Shown here: positions 1-6,669 of the stretch, piece by piece
Numbering within the stretch: the stretch's first letter is position 1
How the letters are laid out: each line of letters starts with the position of its first letter
Assembly (NCBI GenBank): GCA_015663215.1
Contig: DQSP01000125.1
Span: forward strand, 1-10,071
Source: Sulfurimonas sp.
Lineage (GTDB): Bacteria > Campylobacterota > Campylobacteria > Campylobacterales > Sulfurimonadaceae
DNA: 10,071 nt
Reading direction: 5' to 3'
Program-made: the position numbers and the translations under genes
The notes under the pieces: generated by a model
The model's database searches: none
What the model was told of the DNA's origin: nothing
Seen by the model: only the letters and a program-made list of their open reading frames with translations

Positions 1-62
1 CTTATGTCATCAGGATTTGATGCTATAAGTTTTGCAAATTGTGCGACAAAATTAGCAATCAT
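1..62 (-). CDS. khpA: KH-domain RNA-binding protein (KhpA/YlqC type), N-terminal fragment
   Basis: Only the first 20 codons are inside the window; the rest lies beyond the left edge. The ATG is at 60-62 and the visible protein begins MIANFVAQFAKLIASNPDDI. That matches the helical N-terminus of small (about 75-90 aa) single-KH-domain proteins, which bind RNA. The call rests mainly on position: it starts 2 nt after the rpsP stop, and a KH protein directly after rpsP (before rimM, trmD and rplS) is a widespread bacterial arrangement. The GxxG signature of the KH fold would lie outside the window and cannot be checked. I see no clear Shine-Dalgarno sequence, so translation may be coupled to rpsP. 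Confidence 0.72.
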   Translation of the reverse strand, partial: MIANFVAQFAKLIASNPDDI

Positions 63-64
63 GA

Positions 65-292
65 CTAACGACCAGTAATCTTTTTAACACGACTACTCAT
101 TTTAGCACCAACGCTTAACCAGTAATCTAATCTTTCGTTATCAACTACAAGAGTCTTCTCTTCATTCATTGGATTGTAGTGACCGATAAGTTCGATCCAA
201 CCACCATCTCTACGTTTACGGCTATCTGTTACCGCTAAACGATAAAATGGTCTCTTTTTTCTTCCCATACGAGTAAGTCTAATTACTGTCAT
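65..292 (-). CDS. rpsP: 30S ribosomal protein S16
   Basis: S16 is a small basic protein of the 30S subunit that binds 16S rRNA and helps assembly of the 5' domain. The 75-aa product is slightly shorter than the 82 aa of E. coli. It shows the family pattern throughout: an opening [20 protein letters not shown], then [19 protein letters not shown] at about residues 23-41, and a basic C-terminus. The ATG at 290-292 follows a good ribosome-binding site (AAAGGA, five bases before the ATG). The stop is 2 nt from the following KH-domain gene. Upstream lie a 207-nt non-coding gap and a promoter, so rpsP probably heads its own transcript in addition to any read-through from ffh. Confidence 0.97.
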   Translation of the reverse strand: MTVIRLTRMGRKKRPFYRLAVTDSRKRRDGGWIELIGHYNPMNEEKTLVVDNERLDYWLSVGAKMSSRVKKITGR

Positions 293-465
293 GTATTTCC
301 TTTAAGTTATAAATATTTTCGGGGTATTTTTTGCAGAATAAATGTAGTTTGTAAATAAATACAAGTAGTTTATTGTGCCTCTTACCGCCATTTGGCGTCT
401 TATATCTCGTAGAACGAGATACCTTCTAATCACAGAGGGATTATTTCAGAAGTTATTACGATAGT
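293..465 (-). promoter_or_regulatory. Structured 5' leader of rpsP
   Basis: This non-coding stretch between the predicted transcription start and rpsP contains three successive inverted repeats, in transcript order. First, 452-423 has CTTCT pairing with AGAAG and AATC pairing with GATT inside it, with a 5-nt bulge and 7-nt loop. Second, 420-404 is a perfect 7-bp stem (ATCTCGT/ACGAGAT) with a 3-nt loop. Third, 397-386 is a CGCC/GGCG stem with a 4-nt AAAT loop. None is followed by a U-run on either strand, so none is an intrinsic terminator. A weak AT-only pairing at 329-311 lies close to the rpsP ribosome-binding site. I see no open frame or tRNA here. A ribosomal-protein autoregulatory leader or a short independent RNA are both possible; the function is inference. 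Confidence 0.5.
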
Positions 466-468
466 GGA

Positions 469-497
469 ATTATAGCGAAGAATCATTCAAAAAGCAA
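469..497 (-). promoter_or_regulatory. Sigma-70-type promoter for rpsP
   Basis: Reading the minus strand, TTGCTT (497-492) is followed after exactly 17 nt by a perfect TATAAT (474-469). The -35 box begins only 2 nt beyond the ffh stop codon, so the promoter fills the start of the gap. Transcription would begin near an A at 465 or 462. The -10 box and the spacing are consensus; the -35 box matches TTGACA at its first three bases, which suits Campylobacterota, where -35 boxes are often weak. It would let rpsP and downstream genes be expressed independently of ffh. Confidence 0.66.
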
Positions 498-499
498 TA

Positions 500-1855
500 C
501 TATCTAGGAAGTCCTTGCATTCCAGCAGGTCCACCCATACCACCCATCATTGATTGGAGTTGTTTCATACCATTTTTACCAGAGAACTTTTTCGCCATTT
601 TACCTGCGTTTTTAAACTGTTTAATCATTCTATTTATCTCAACTATTGTAAGTCCACAACCAGTTGCAATTCTTTGTTTACGCGAGTTATTAATTAAATC
701 TGGCTCTTCGCGTTCTTTTTTTGTCATTGAGCTAACCATTGCTTTAATGTTTTTTAGCTCACCTGAGTTTTCAAAATCAAAATCTTTAATTGCTTTACTC
801 ATACCGCCCATACCTGGAATCATTCCCATGATAGAGCTCATACTTCCCATCTTTTTCATCGATTCCATCTGCTCAAGGAAATCGTTAAAATTGAACTTTC
901 CTTTTTGAATCTTTTTAGTAAGTCTTTTAGCCTGTTTCTCATCAATTATATCAGCAGTTTTTTCAGCTAGACCTTCAACATCACCAAAACCCATTAAACG
1001 GTTAACAATACGTTCAGGTAAAAAGATTTCTAAATCTTCCATCTTTTCACCATTACCAATAAAACGCAGTGGCACATTTACCTGAGAAGAGAGCCCTAGT
1101 GCCACACCACCTTTTGAGTCACCATCGTATTTAGAAAGAATTACACCATCTATGCCGATTTTTTCTTTAAAAGTTGTCGCTGTTCTTATTGCATCTTGAC
1201 CCGTTAGTGAATCTGCAACATAAAATACCTCATCAGGGTTTGCAACTTTTTTTACATTTTCTAACTCACTCATTAACTCATCATCAATAGCTAAACGTCC
1301 TGCAGTATCTATAAGAACAACATCAAATATCTTAGAATGAGCATATTTCATTGCTGCTTTTACAACTTCTACAGGATTTTTCGTAGCCTCATCTTCATAC
1401 AGTTCTACTTCTATCTGTGCTGTAATTTGACGGAGTTGTTCTACTGCTGCTAAACGCTGTAAATCCGCTGCCACTACAAGAACTTTCTTCTGTTTATTTT
1501 TAAGATAAGTTGCAAGTTTACCAGTAGTAGTCGTTTTACCAGAACCCTGCAAACCTGTCATAAGTATTGTTGTTGGAGGATTTGGAGCAAAAACAAAACC
1601 TCTGTTTCCTTTCACCTCTAAAAGTTCCGTCAGTGAAATTCGCATAGCCTCTAAAAACTGATCTTTACCTATACCTTTTTCTTTTGTACGTAACTGTACT
1701 TTTGTCAAGAGTTCTTTTACTACTTTATGATTCACATCTGCTTTTAAAAGATTTTTCTTTAACTCAGCTAGTGCTTTACTTAAAGCTTTTTCATCATCAC
1801 GAAAACGAATCTTTTTTATGGCATTTGTAAACGAGTCTGTTAAAGTATCAAACAT
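500..1855 (-). CDS. ffh: Signal recognition particle protein Ffh
   Basis: Ffh is the SRP54-type GTPase that, with SRP RNA and the receptor FtsY, brings ribosomes making membrane proteins to the inner membrane. The 451-aa product is full length for the family (about 450 aa) and has all three domains. The helical N domain spans about residues 1-85. The G domain has the P-loop GLQGSGKTTTTGKLA at 101-115, DTAGR at 183-187, SKYDG at 241-245 and GNGE at 267-270. The methionine-rich M domain starts near 325 and holds the RNA-binding motif SRKQRIATGCG (391-401). The usual DxxRPAA motif reads DLQRLAA at 131-137, with Leu for Pro; this may be lineage-typical. The ATG at 1853-1855 follows GAGAGAA. A 73-nt gap separates it from the upstream pseudouridine synthase gene. 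Confidence 0.97.
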   Translation of the reverse strand: MFDTLTDSFTNAIKKIRFRDDEKALSKALAELKKNLLKADVNHKVVKELLTKVQLRTKEKGIGKDQFLEAMRISLTELLEVKGNRGFVFAPNPPTTILMTGLQGSGKTTTTGKLATYLKNKQKKVLVVAADLQRLAAVEQLRQITAQIEVELYEDEATKNPVEVVKAAMKYAHSKIFDVVLIDTAGRLAIDDELMSELENVKKVANPDEVFYVADSLTGQDAIRTATTFKEKIGIDGVILSKYDGDSKGGVALGLSSQVNVPLRFIGNGEKMEDLEIFLPERIVNRLMGFGDVEGLAEKTADIIDEKQAKRLTKKIQKGKFNFNDFLEQMESMKKMGSMSSIMGMIPGMGGMSKAIKDFDFENSGELKNIKAMVSSMTKKEREEPDLINNSRKQRIATGCGLTIVEINRMIKQFKNAGKMAKKFSGKNGMKQLQSMMGGMGGPAGMQGLPR

Positions 1856-1881
1856 ATATTTCTCTCTTATTTTTAATATTT

Positions 1882-1912
1882 ATTTTAGTGTATATTTTTT
1901 TGCATTTTAGCA
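1882..1912 (-). promoter_or_regulatory. Weak promoter candidates upstream of ffh
   Basis: The 73-nt gap before ffh is very AT-rich and contains two TAAAAT boxes on the minus strand, each one base from consensus. The first, at 1909-1904, is preceded by TGC (1912-1910), giving an extended -10 (TGnTAAAAT). The second is at 1887-1882. Neither has a convincing -35 box at 16-18 nt. Such boxes arise easily by chance in this base composition, so ffh may simply be read from upstream. Confidence 0.28.
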
Positions 1913-1928
1913 AAGGCTTGCTGACACA

Positions 1929-2663
1929 CTATTGAAAGTGTACAAACTCTTTTGGTTCAGGAGCATTAAACTCCATTCCTAAAAGTCTTACTTTGTGAGC
2001 ATGAAGCATCACTCGTTTTGCACGACGCCCACCATACTGTTCATCACCAACAATAGAGTGATCAATATAACGCAGGTGCACACGAATCTGGTGTGTACGT
2101 CCATTATGAATAATACATTTGATTTTTGTTTTATTTGCACTTACTAAGTCTGGGAAAAACTCACTTCTTGCAGGTTTTCCTTTGGGAGAGACATTTGAGA
2201 ATGCTTTATTGTTCTTTTTTTGTGTTGATATAGCTTTGTCAACCTCAATAGGCTCACTCATAATACCCTCAACCCAAGCAATATACTCTTTATATACCTT
2301 ATCTTGACGAAATTCTTTGATAGCCTTTTCACGGAACTCTTCGTTTTTAACAAGCATCAATACACCCGATGTTTCACGGTCAAGTCTATGTAGTAGTACT
2401 GCTGGTTTAAACTGACGTTCTATCTCATCTGAATTTACATAAGTTGGTTTATCAACAACAATTATGTCATCATTTTCAAAAATAATCTTTGGACGCTCTA
2501 CTTTAATCGTTCTAAACTTTGTATCTGCATTTAACTCTCCACGAGCTATTACTACTTTTTTGTTTCCAACATACACTAGCCCACGGTCTATCATAGACTT
2601 TGCGTTATTGTTAGAAATGCCCTCTTGCAATGCAAGAATTTTATATGCTTTTTCTGTCGCCAT
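1929..2663 (-). CDS. RluA-family 23S/tRNA pseudouridine synthase
   Basis: The enzyme converts specific uridines in RNA to pseudouridine. The 244-aa product has an S4-like N-terminal segment (about residues 5-50) and then the catalytic domain. The family signature HRLDRETSG is at 92-100, with Asp95 as the expected catalytic residue, and the second conserved block GRTHQIRVHL is at 188-197. It is shorter than E. coli RluC or RluD (about 320 aa). The segment after VVDKP (69-73) lacks the usual Gly-rich KPAG-type loop and reads TYVNSDE. I cannot tell from sequence alone which uridine is modified, so no symbol is given. The ATG at 2661-2663 follows AAGGA. The gene lies 21 nt after waaA. Confidence 0.9.
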   Translation of the reverse strand: MATEKAYKILALQEGISNNNAKSMIDRGLVYVGNKKVVIARGELNADTKFRTIKVERPKIIFENDDIIVVDKPTYVNSDEIERQFKPAVLLHRLDRETSGVLMLVKNEEFREKAIKEFRQDKVYKEYIAWVEGIMSEPIEVDKAISTQKKNNKAFSNVSPKGKPARSEFFPDLVSANKTKIKCIIHNGRTHQIRVHLRYIDHSIVGDEQYGGRRAKRVMLHAHKVRLLGMEFNAPEPKEFVHFQ

Positions 2664-2684
2664 AAATGTTTTCCTTTTTAATTT

Positions 2685-3851
2685 TTATTGTTCGAGTATT
2701 TTATTTACTATTGGGTTTAAATCAATAGTTTCCTCAACTAAAGAAGATGGGAGTTCCTCTGCTTTTTTAAAAGCATTAAAAATCTCATCTCTCTCTACAT
2801 ACTGTACATGATGTACATACTTAAAAAGCTCTTTTTGATGAAAAAAGTGCTTTCCTGTAATTATTTTACAGCCAAAGTATGCAGGTTCTAGCGGGTTATG
2901 TCCACCTACATCGGCATTAAATGCACCACCTAAGACTGCTATGTCGCTTATGTGGTAGATATTATTTAACTCACCCATCATATCTACAAGCACTATATCT
3001 GCATCTAAACTTTTAGACTCAGAAAAACGACTAATTCTTAGTCCATTATCTTTTGCACCCTCATGGAGTAGTTCATAAACCTCATTAAAACGTTCAGGAT
3101 GGCGAGGAACTACAATGAGTTTCGCCTTTTCTTCTCGTCGTAACTCTATAAATGCAGCAAGTATAGATTTTTCCTCACTATCATGAGTACTCCCAGCAAC
3201 TATTGTTAAAACATCAGGTTTCTCGTACTCTGTAGTATGCTTTATCTCACCTGCAAGTTTAATGTTTCCAATGACTTTAATATTTCTAGCACCTAAGGCG
3301 ATAAAACGATTTTTATCTACTTCACTTTGCACATAGAGTGTGTCTACATACGACAATAGTTTTTTATAAAACCATGCAAACTGAAGATACTTTTTCACAC
3401 TCTTATCAGAGATTCTTGCATTTAAAAGAACTAGCTTCGCTCCGCGTTTAGATGCCACTGCAAAAAGCAGGTACCAAAACTCTGCTTCTAAAACTACTAA
3501 AAGTTTCTGTTTTTTCACCCAAAATGGTAAAAACATCTCATATGGTAGATAACGAACTTCTGCATTATATTTTGAAACTTCAGTTTGACCTGTTTGAGTT
3601 ATTGTTGTAATCACTATCTCTTTATCATCAAGTAAAGATAGAAGAGGTTTTAAGGCTCTTGCTTCACCGAGTGAACATACATGAAACCAAATAGCATTAG
3701 TTTTAGAAAATCTAGGGTTTTTAAAAAGAAAGAAACGTGCAGGGATTGACTCTTGGTACTTCTGATTAAATGCTAGATACACAATGAGAGGTAGTGCTAT
3801 AAGATATAGCATCACACTCAATGTGTAATAGACTAGCATAAAGGGTTTCAA
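2685..3851 (-). CDS. waaA: 3-deoxy-D-manno-octulosonic acid (Kdo) transferase
   Basis: WaaA transfers Kdo from CMP-Kdo to lipid IVA on the cytoplasmic face of the inner membrane, the first step of LPS inner-core assembly. The 388-aa product is a little shorter than the 425 aa of E. coli. It starts with one hydrophobic segment (about residues 5-28) that anchors the N-terminal domain. The motif WFHVCSLGE at 55-63 provides Glu63, the expected catalytic base. RHPERF (250-255) and GGHNPLEP (316-323) mark the C-terminal nucleotide-sugar half of this GT-B glycosyltransferase. The start appears to be TTG at 3849-3851, supported by GAAGAG 5 nt upstream and a 2-nt gap from the previous gene; an ATG four codons later (3837-3839) has no ribosome-binding site. 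A function in a Gram-negative LPS producer is clear; the number of Kdo residues added is not predictable. Confidence 0.95.
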   Translation of the reverse strand: MKPFMLVYYTLSVMLYLIALPLIVYLAFNQKYQESIPARFFLFKNPRFSKTNAIWFHVCSLGEARALKPLLSLLDDKEIVITTITQTGQTEVSKYNAEVRYLPYEMFLPFWVKKQKLLVVLEAEFWYLLFAVASKRGAKLVLLNARISDKSVKKYLQFAWFYKKLLSYVDTLYVQSEVDKNRFIALGARNIKVIGNIKLAGEIKHTTEYEKPDVLTIVAGSTHDSEEKSILAAFIELRREEKAKLIVVPRHPERFNEVYELLHEGAKDNGLRISRFSESKSLDADIVLVDMMGELNNIYHISDIAVLGGAFNADVGGHNPLEPAYFGCKIITGKHFFHQKELFKYVHHVQYVERDEIFNAFKKAEELPSSLVEETIDLNPIVNKILEQ

Positions 3852-3862
3852 GCTTACTCTTC
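3852..3862 (-). promoter_or_regulatory. Ribosome-binding site deciding the TTG start of waaA
   Basis: GAAGAG (3862-3857) lies 5 nt before a TTG (3851-3849) and overlaps the last two codons of the upstream zinc-ribbon gene. The next in-frame ATG (3839-3837) is preceded by TTGAAACCCTTT, which has no purine-rich site at a useful distance. The TTG also leaves a 2-nt junction, in keeping with its neighbours. Confidence 0.5.
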
Positions 3863-4567
3863 ATTAGGCTTTGTGTAAAGAATACGACCACAGTGAGGAC
3901 AAGTTGTAATGTCTTCAGCTTTAATGACATCAGCATATACCTTATCGCCGACAACCATGTGACAACCCATACAAGCTTGCTCTTCTACAGGAACAACAGT
4001 TGTGTTTTTTGCCCATCTACGAATCTTTTGGTAAAAAGCTAAGCCTTTTTGATTCATTTCACCAAGAAGTTTCTCTTTTTTAACAAATACTTCTTGACGC
4101 TCTTTGTTAATAGTCGCTAGTTTTGTATCAACATCTGCTTTTACTGACTCTAGTGAAGCTGAAAGCTCAACTAAAGAAGCCTCAGCAACCTCAGTTTGTT
4201 CTTTTTTTACTTCAATAATTTTTTCTAAACGTGTTATTTCTTCATTTGCAAAAGTTACTTGTTCTTTAGCAATCTCTTCTTCAAGCTGTAATGATTTCAT
4301 TTCACGTTCAGTCTTAACATTACCACTTTTCGCAGCATTTTCTTCAAGTTTTTGTGAAAGTTCAGCTAAGTGAAGTTCATTTTTACTCTTTTTAACTTCT
4401 TCTTCTTTGATTTCATTCTTTAAGTTCTCGATGTCAGACTCAATACTTTGAGTCTTCGCAAGTGCTGCCTCATAATTATAGTTTGCTTCTTCAATTTGAG
4501 GTTCAAATGCATCGATATCTTTATCTACAATAGAGAGGTCAATAAGTTGCTGAAGGTGGTTGTTCAT
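3854..4567 (-). CDS. Coiled-coil/C4 zinc-ribbon protein, HP0958 (FlgZ) type
   Basis: The first ~170 residues are heptad-like, rich in Glu, Lys, Ala and Leu with no proline between about 25 and 190, as expected of a long helical hairpin or coiled coil. A C-terminal zinc ribbon follows, with CxxC pairs Cys199/Cys202 and Cys223/Cys226 (CMGC and CPHC). This layout and the 237-aa length match Helicobacter pylori HP0958 (about 254 aa), reported to be needed for flagellum formation through effects on RpoN (sigma-54) and flagellin mRNA. Transferring that role here is inference, since members of the family occur widely without a defined function. The ATG at 4565-4567 follows AAAGGA. It sits 9 nt after the Nif3-family gene, and the same pairing is common in related genomes as I recall. 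Confidence 0.88.
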   Translation of the reverse strand: MNNHLQQLIDLSIVDKDIDAFEPQIEEANYNYEAALAKTQSIESDIENLKNEIKEEEVKKSKNELHLAELSQKLEENAAKSGNVKTEREMKSLQLEEEIAKEQVTFANEEITRLEKIIEVKKEQTEVAEASLVELSASLESVKADVDTKLATINKERQEVFVKKEKLLGEMNQKGLAFYQKIRRWAKNTTVVPVEEQACMGCHMVVGDKVYADVIKAEDITTCPHCGRILYTKPNEE

Positions 4568-4576
4568 TTAGGTCCT

Positions 4577-5305
4577 TTAAGGGTGTATATATGTAAATGG
4601 GTTTTCTGATGATGCAATTATAACTTTTAAACCTAAAATTTTCAAATTTTTCTCTAAAATTTGAGCAAAAAAGTGTTCACTTTCGTAATGTCCTATGTCA
4701 ATTAGTGATAAATTGATACTTTTTGCTTCCATTGCATCATGATATTTTACATCACCAGTAAGAAAACAATCAGCATCTAAACTTCGCATCAAAGAGCATC
4801 CTGAACCTGTGGTAAACGCGACTCTTCCAACCCTTTGTGAGCACTTTACTACTCTTATACATTTGAGTCCAAATGCACTAGAAACTTTATGTGCAAAAAC
4901 ATCAAAGTCTTCATCAACATCTAAGTAAGCAACAAATCCATCTTTTTTTGAAATTTTGTATCCAAGTATCTCTGTAGCCACATACTCATTTAGGTGAGTT
5001 TGATCAAAATTTGTATGCATGGCAATATTGCTGATATTTTTTTGTATCATTTTTTGGATTAAATTAGCTGGATATTTTGAAAATTCCAACTGCTTTAATC
5101 CTCCAAAAATGATAGGATGATGTGTAATTAAAAGTGTGTTATTTTCCAACGAATCTATAAGCTTTTCATCCACATCTATACTTAAGGCAATCTGTGTGAT
5201 ATCTTCGTTAAACGAGCCTATTAAAAGACCTGAATTATCCCATTTTTCTTGAAGTTCAAAAGGAGAAAGCTCATTTAAAAACTCATAAATTTCAGAGATT
5301 TTCAT
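4577..5305 (-). CDS. Nif3-family dinuclear metal-centre protein
   Basis: This is a member of the Nif3/YbgI (DUF34) family, toroidal hexamers with two metal ions per subunit. It is often labelled 'GTP cyclohydrolase I type 2', but its physiological reaction is not settled. The 242-aa product has the complete set of expected metal ligands at positions almost identical to E. coli YbgI: THHP (His62, His63), HTNFD (Asp101) and GHYESE (His206, Glu210). WDNSGLLIG at 22-30 and TGDVKYHDA at 183-191 are further family blocks. It is the short form, without the ~100-residue insert found in some Gram-positive members. The ATG at 5303-5305 follows GAGGT, which overlaps the end of the TPR gene; only 1 nt separates the two frames. 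Confidence 0.93.
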   Translation of the reverse strand: MKISEIYEFLNELSPFELQEKWDNSGLLIGSFNEDITQIALSIDVDEKLIDSLENNTLLITHHPIIFGGLKQLEFSKYPANLIQKMIQKNISNIAMHTNFDQTHLNEYVATEILGYKISKKDGFVAYLDVDEDFDVFAHKVSSAFGLKCIRVVKCSQRVGRVAFTTGSGCSLMRSLDADCFLTGDVKYHDAMEAKSINLSLIDIGHYESEHFFAQILEKNLKILGLKVIIASSENPFTYIHP

Positions 5306-5306
5306 T

Positions 5307-5798
5307 TTATACCTCAGCGTTTAGTTTTGCAAGTTCTTCTTTTGCTTTTTCTAAGTCTGGATCTAATTCTAGTGCTGCATTTAAATGGTTTCTAGCACTA
5401 GCATGTTCATCATCTTTGAGATATATATATGCCATTTCTAAATGAGAAAAAGGATTCTCAGAGTCTACTTCAAGTGCATCTTTATAGTACTCAAGTGCCT
5501 CTTCGTTTCTTTCTTGAAGTCCAAGTGTAAACGCCATCTTAAAAAGTGTTTCCCCATTTTTAGGTTCTTTAATATTTGCTTCACTATAAATAGCTAAGGC
5601 TTTATCTAAATGCCCTTCAACTACTGCATCATCCGCTTTTTCAATAAGAGAACTTGAATCAAATGTAGAAAAAGCATCTGCAGTTCTGTTTGGCTGTGTT
5701 TCATTTTCCCCTGGGTCTTTAAGTGTTTGAATATGCTCATATATTTTAAATGAGAAAAAGGCTGAAGCCCCTAGCATAAGGATTTGAAAGAGTGTCAT
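5307..5798 (-). CDS. Small membrane-anchored TPR protein
   Basis: I do not recognise a named family. The 163-aa product begins with an uncleaved-looking hydrophobic helix (about residues 3-20), then a polar linker rich in Asn, Thr and Ser (about 25-50), and then roughly three tetratricopeptide repeats (about 50-82, 83-116 and 117-150). The repeats show the typical spacing of Ala, Tyr and Pro, for example ALEYYKDALEVDSENP at 101-116. The net charge is strongly acidic. The repeats suggest a protein-protein scaffold tethered to the inner membrane; partner and side of the membrane are unknown. The ATG at 5796-5798 is preceded by AGGAAAC, which lies in the last codons of the M23 peptidase gene 4 nt away. 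Co-expression with that peptidase suggests, without proof, an envelope role. Confidence 0.85.
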   Translation of the reverse strand: MTLFQILMLGASAFFSFKIYEHIQTLKDPGENETQPNRTADAFSTFDSSSLIEKADDAVVEGHLDKALAIYSEANIKEPKNGETLFKMAFTLGLQERNEEALEYYKDALEVDSENPFSHLEMAYIYLKDDEHASARNHLNAALELDPDLEKAKEELAKLNAEV

Positions 5799-5802
5799 AG
5801 TT

Positions 5803-6669
5803 TTAGTTTCCTGTTAATAAGTTTTTGTTTAAAAGTGAAATAAGTTGCAGGGGATCAACCTGTACTGTGTTTATTCTAGCTGAAAAATGCAAATGAGGAC
5901 CTGTAACACGACCACTTTGACCTGAAAGACCTAAAAGTTCACCTCGCTTTACCATTTGTCCCTCTTTGACATCAAAAGCACTCATATGAAAGTAACATGT
6001 ATATATTCCTTGACCATGATCAAGCAAAACTGTCCCTCCAGAGTAAAATCTTTTCTTCACTAGAGCAACTTTTGCATCGTTTGCAGCGATTATTTGTGTT
6101 CCCATAGCAGCACGATAATCTGTCCCACTATGATAGCCTTTGAGTGAACCATTATAAACCCTAGCCTTACCAAAAGCACTCGTTATTTTCGAGTCAAGTG
6201 GATGTATGAAAGGTTTAGATATATAACTTTCAGGAGTAATCGTAGAGTAAATTTTCATCGCTTCATTGTATTCTTTAGAGATACGAGCTTTGACTTCTTT
6301 ACTTTTTGGGTTTACCTTAGCACTACTTACATGTATCTCTTCTTTTGCATAGTTTCCATTTATAACTTTTAGAAGTAAACTCTCTTCTTTGAGTTTTTTG
6401 TCTTGCTTATACTCAATTAATAATTTTTTATTCTCTGCTTTTTCATAATAAGAGAAAGGGATAAGAGCGTACATTTTACTTTTATCATTTGGTTTAGTAA
6501 AAATAGTAAAACTTTTTTTACCAACTTTTACACTCTTATATTCTATATCTTTTATACTATTAAACTCTAAAAGTGCTGTTTGACCATTGGGTATTTTCCA
6601 TTTCACAACATCTACTTCTAAACTTAGTAAGCTTGAAAAAAAAGCGATTAAAAGAAAAATGAACTTCAT
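5803..6669 (-). CDS. Secreted M23-family metallopeptidase
   Basis: M23 (LytM-type) enzymes cut peptide cross-links or stem peptides of murein in the periplasm. The 288-aa product starts with a short Sec-type signal (hydrophobic residues 3-16, no strong lipobox). A beta-rich N-terminal region of about 130 residues follows, then a short helical segment and the catalytic domain (about 155-275). All zinc ligands are present: His180 and Asp184 in HSGTD, and His259/His261 in HLHF. The additional His228 is in YFHMS. An active endopeptidase is therefore likely, unlike degenerate LytM activators. Campylobacterota use several M23 enzymes for cell shape (the Csd proteins of Helicobacter), but I cannot assign this to one of them. 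Its ATG overlaps the smpB stop by one base (TGATG), implying coupled translation. Confidence 0.92.
   Translation of the reverse strand: MKFIFLLIAFFSSLLSLEVDVVKWKIPNGQTALLEFNSIKDIEYKSVKVGKKSFTIFTKPNDKSKMYALIPFSYYEKAENKKLLIEYKQDKKLKEESLLLKVINGNYAKEEIHVSSAKVNPKSKEVKARISKEYNEAMKIYSTITPESYISKPFIHPLDSKITSAFGKARVYNGSLKGYHSGTDYRAAMGTQIIAANDAKVALVKKRFYSGGTVLLDHGQGIYTCYFHMSAFDVKEGQMVKRGELLGLSGQSGRVTGPHLHFSARINTVQVDPLQLISLLNKNLLTGN

Noticed and set aside
293..499. SRP RNA, tmRNA or a tRNA in the ffh-rpsP gap
   Set aside because: The neighbouring ffh and smpB genes made this worth testing, but I see no SRP RNA core motif, no tag reading frame and no tRNA cloverleaf, and the gap is too short for tmRNA.
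1909..1941. Two 5-bp inverted repeats around the stop of the pseudouridine synthase gene (AGCAA/TTGCT and ACACT/AGTGT), considered as a terminator
   Set aside because: The stems are short and neither is followed by a U-run on the minus-strand transcript, so neither meets the criteria for an intrinsic terminator.
2464..2811. A 115-codon plus-strand open frame opposite waaA and the pseudouridine synthase gene
   Set aside because: It crosses the ends of two well-supported minus-strand genes, has no ribosome-binding site or family resemblance, and its composition (Ser, Phe, Leu rich) is that of an antisense shadow. The shorter plus-strand frames at 2119, 4104, 7301 and 8783 fail for the same reason.
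2855..2871. CTGTAA/TTACAG inverted repeat
   Set aside because: It is a 6-bp stem within waaA with no U-run and no neighbouring regulatory feature; such stems are expected by chance in 10 kb.
3766..3954. A 62-codon minus-strand frame overlapping the zinc-ribbon gene and waaA junction
   Set aside because: It lies in another frame of two clear genes, and shows no start signal or recognisable sequence.
4642..4664. Perfect 9-bp inverted repeat with a 5-nt loop, possibly a hairpin or terminator
   Set aside because: It is almost entirely A and T, lies inside the Nif3-family coding sequence where it encodes a Leu/Lys/Ile-rich helix, and no gene ends nearby. Chance is likely at this base composition.
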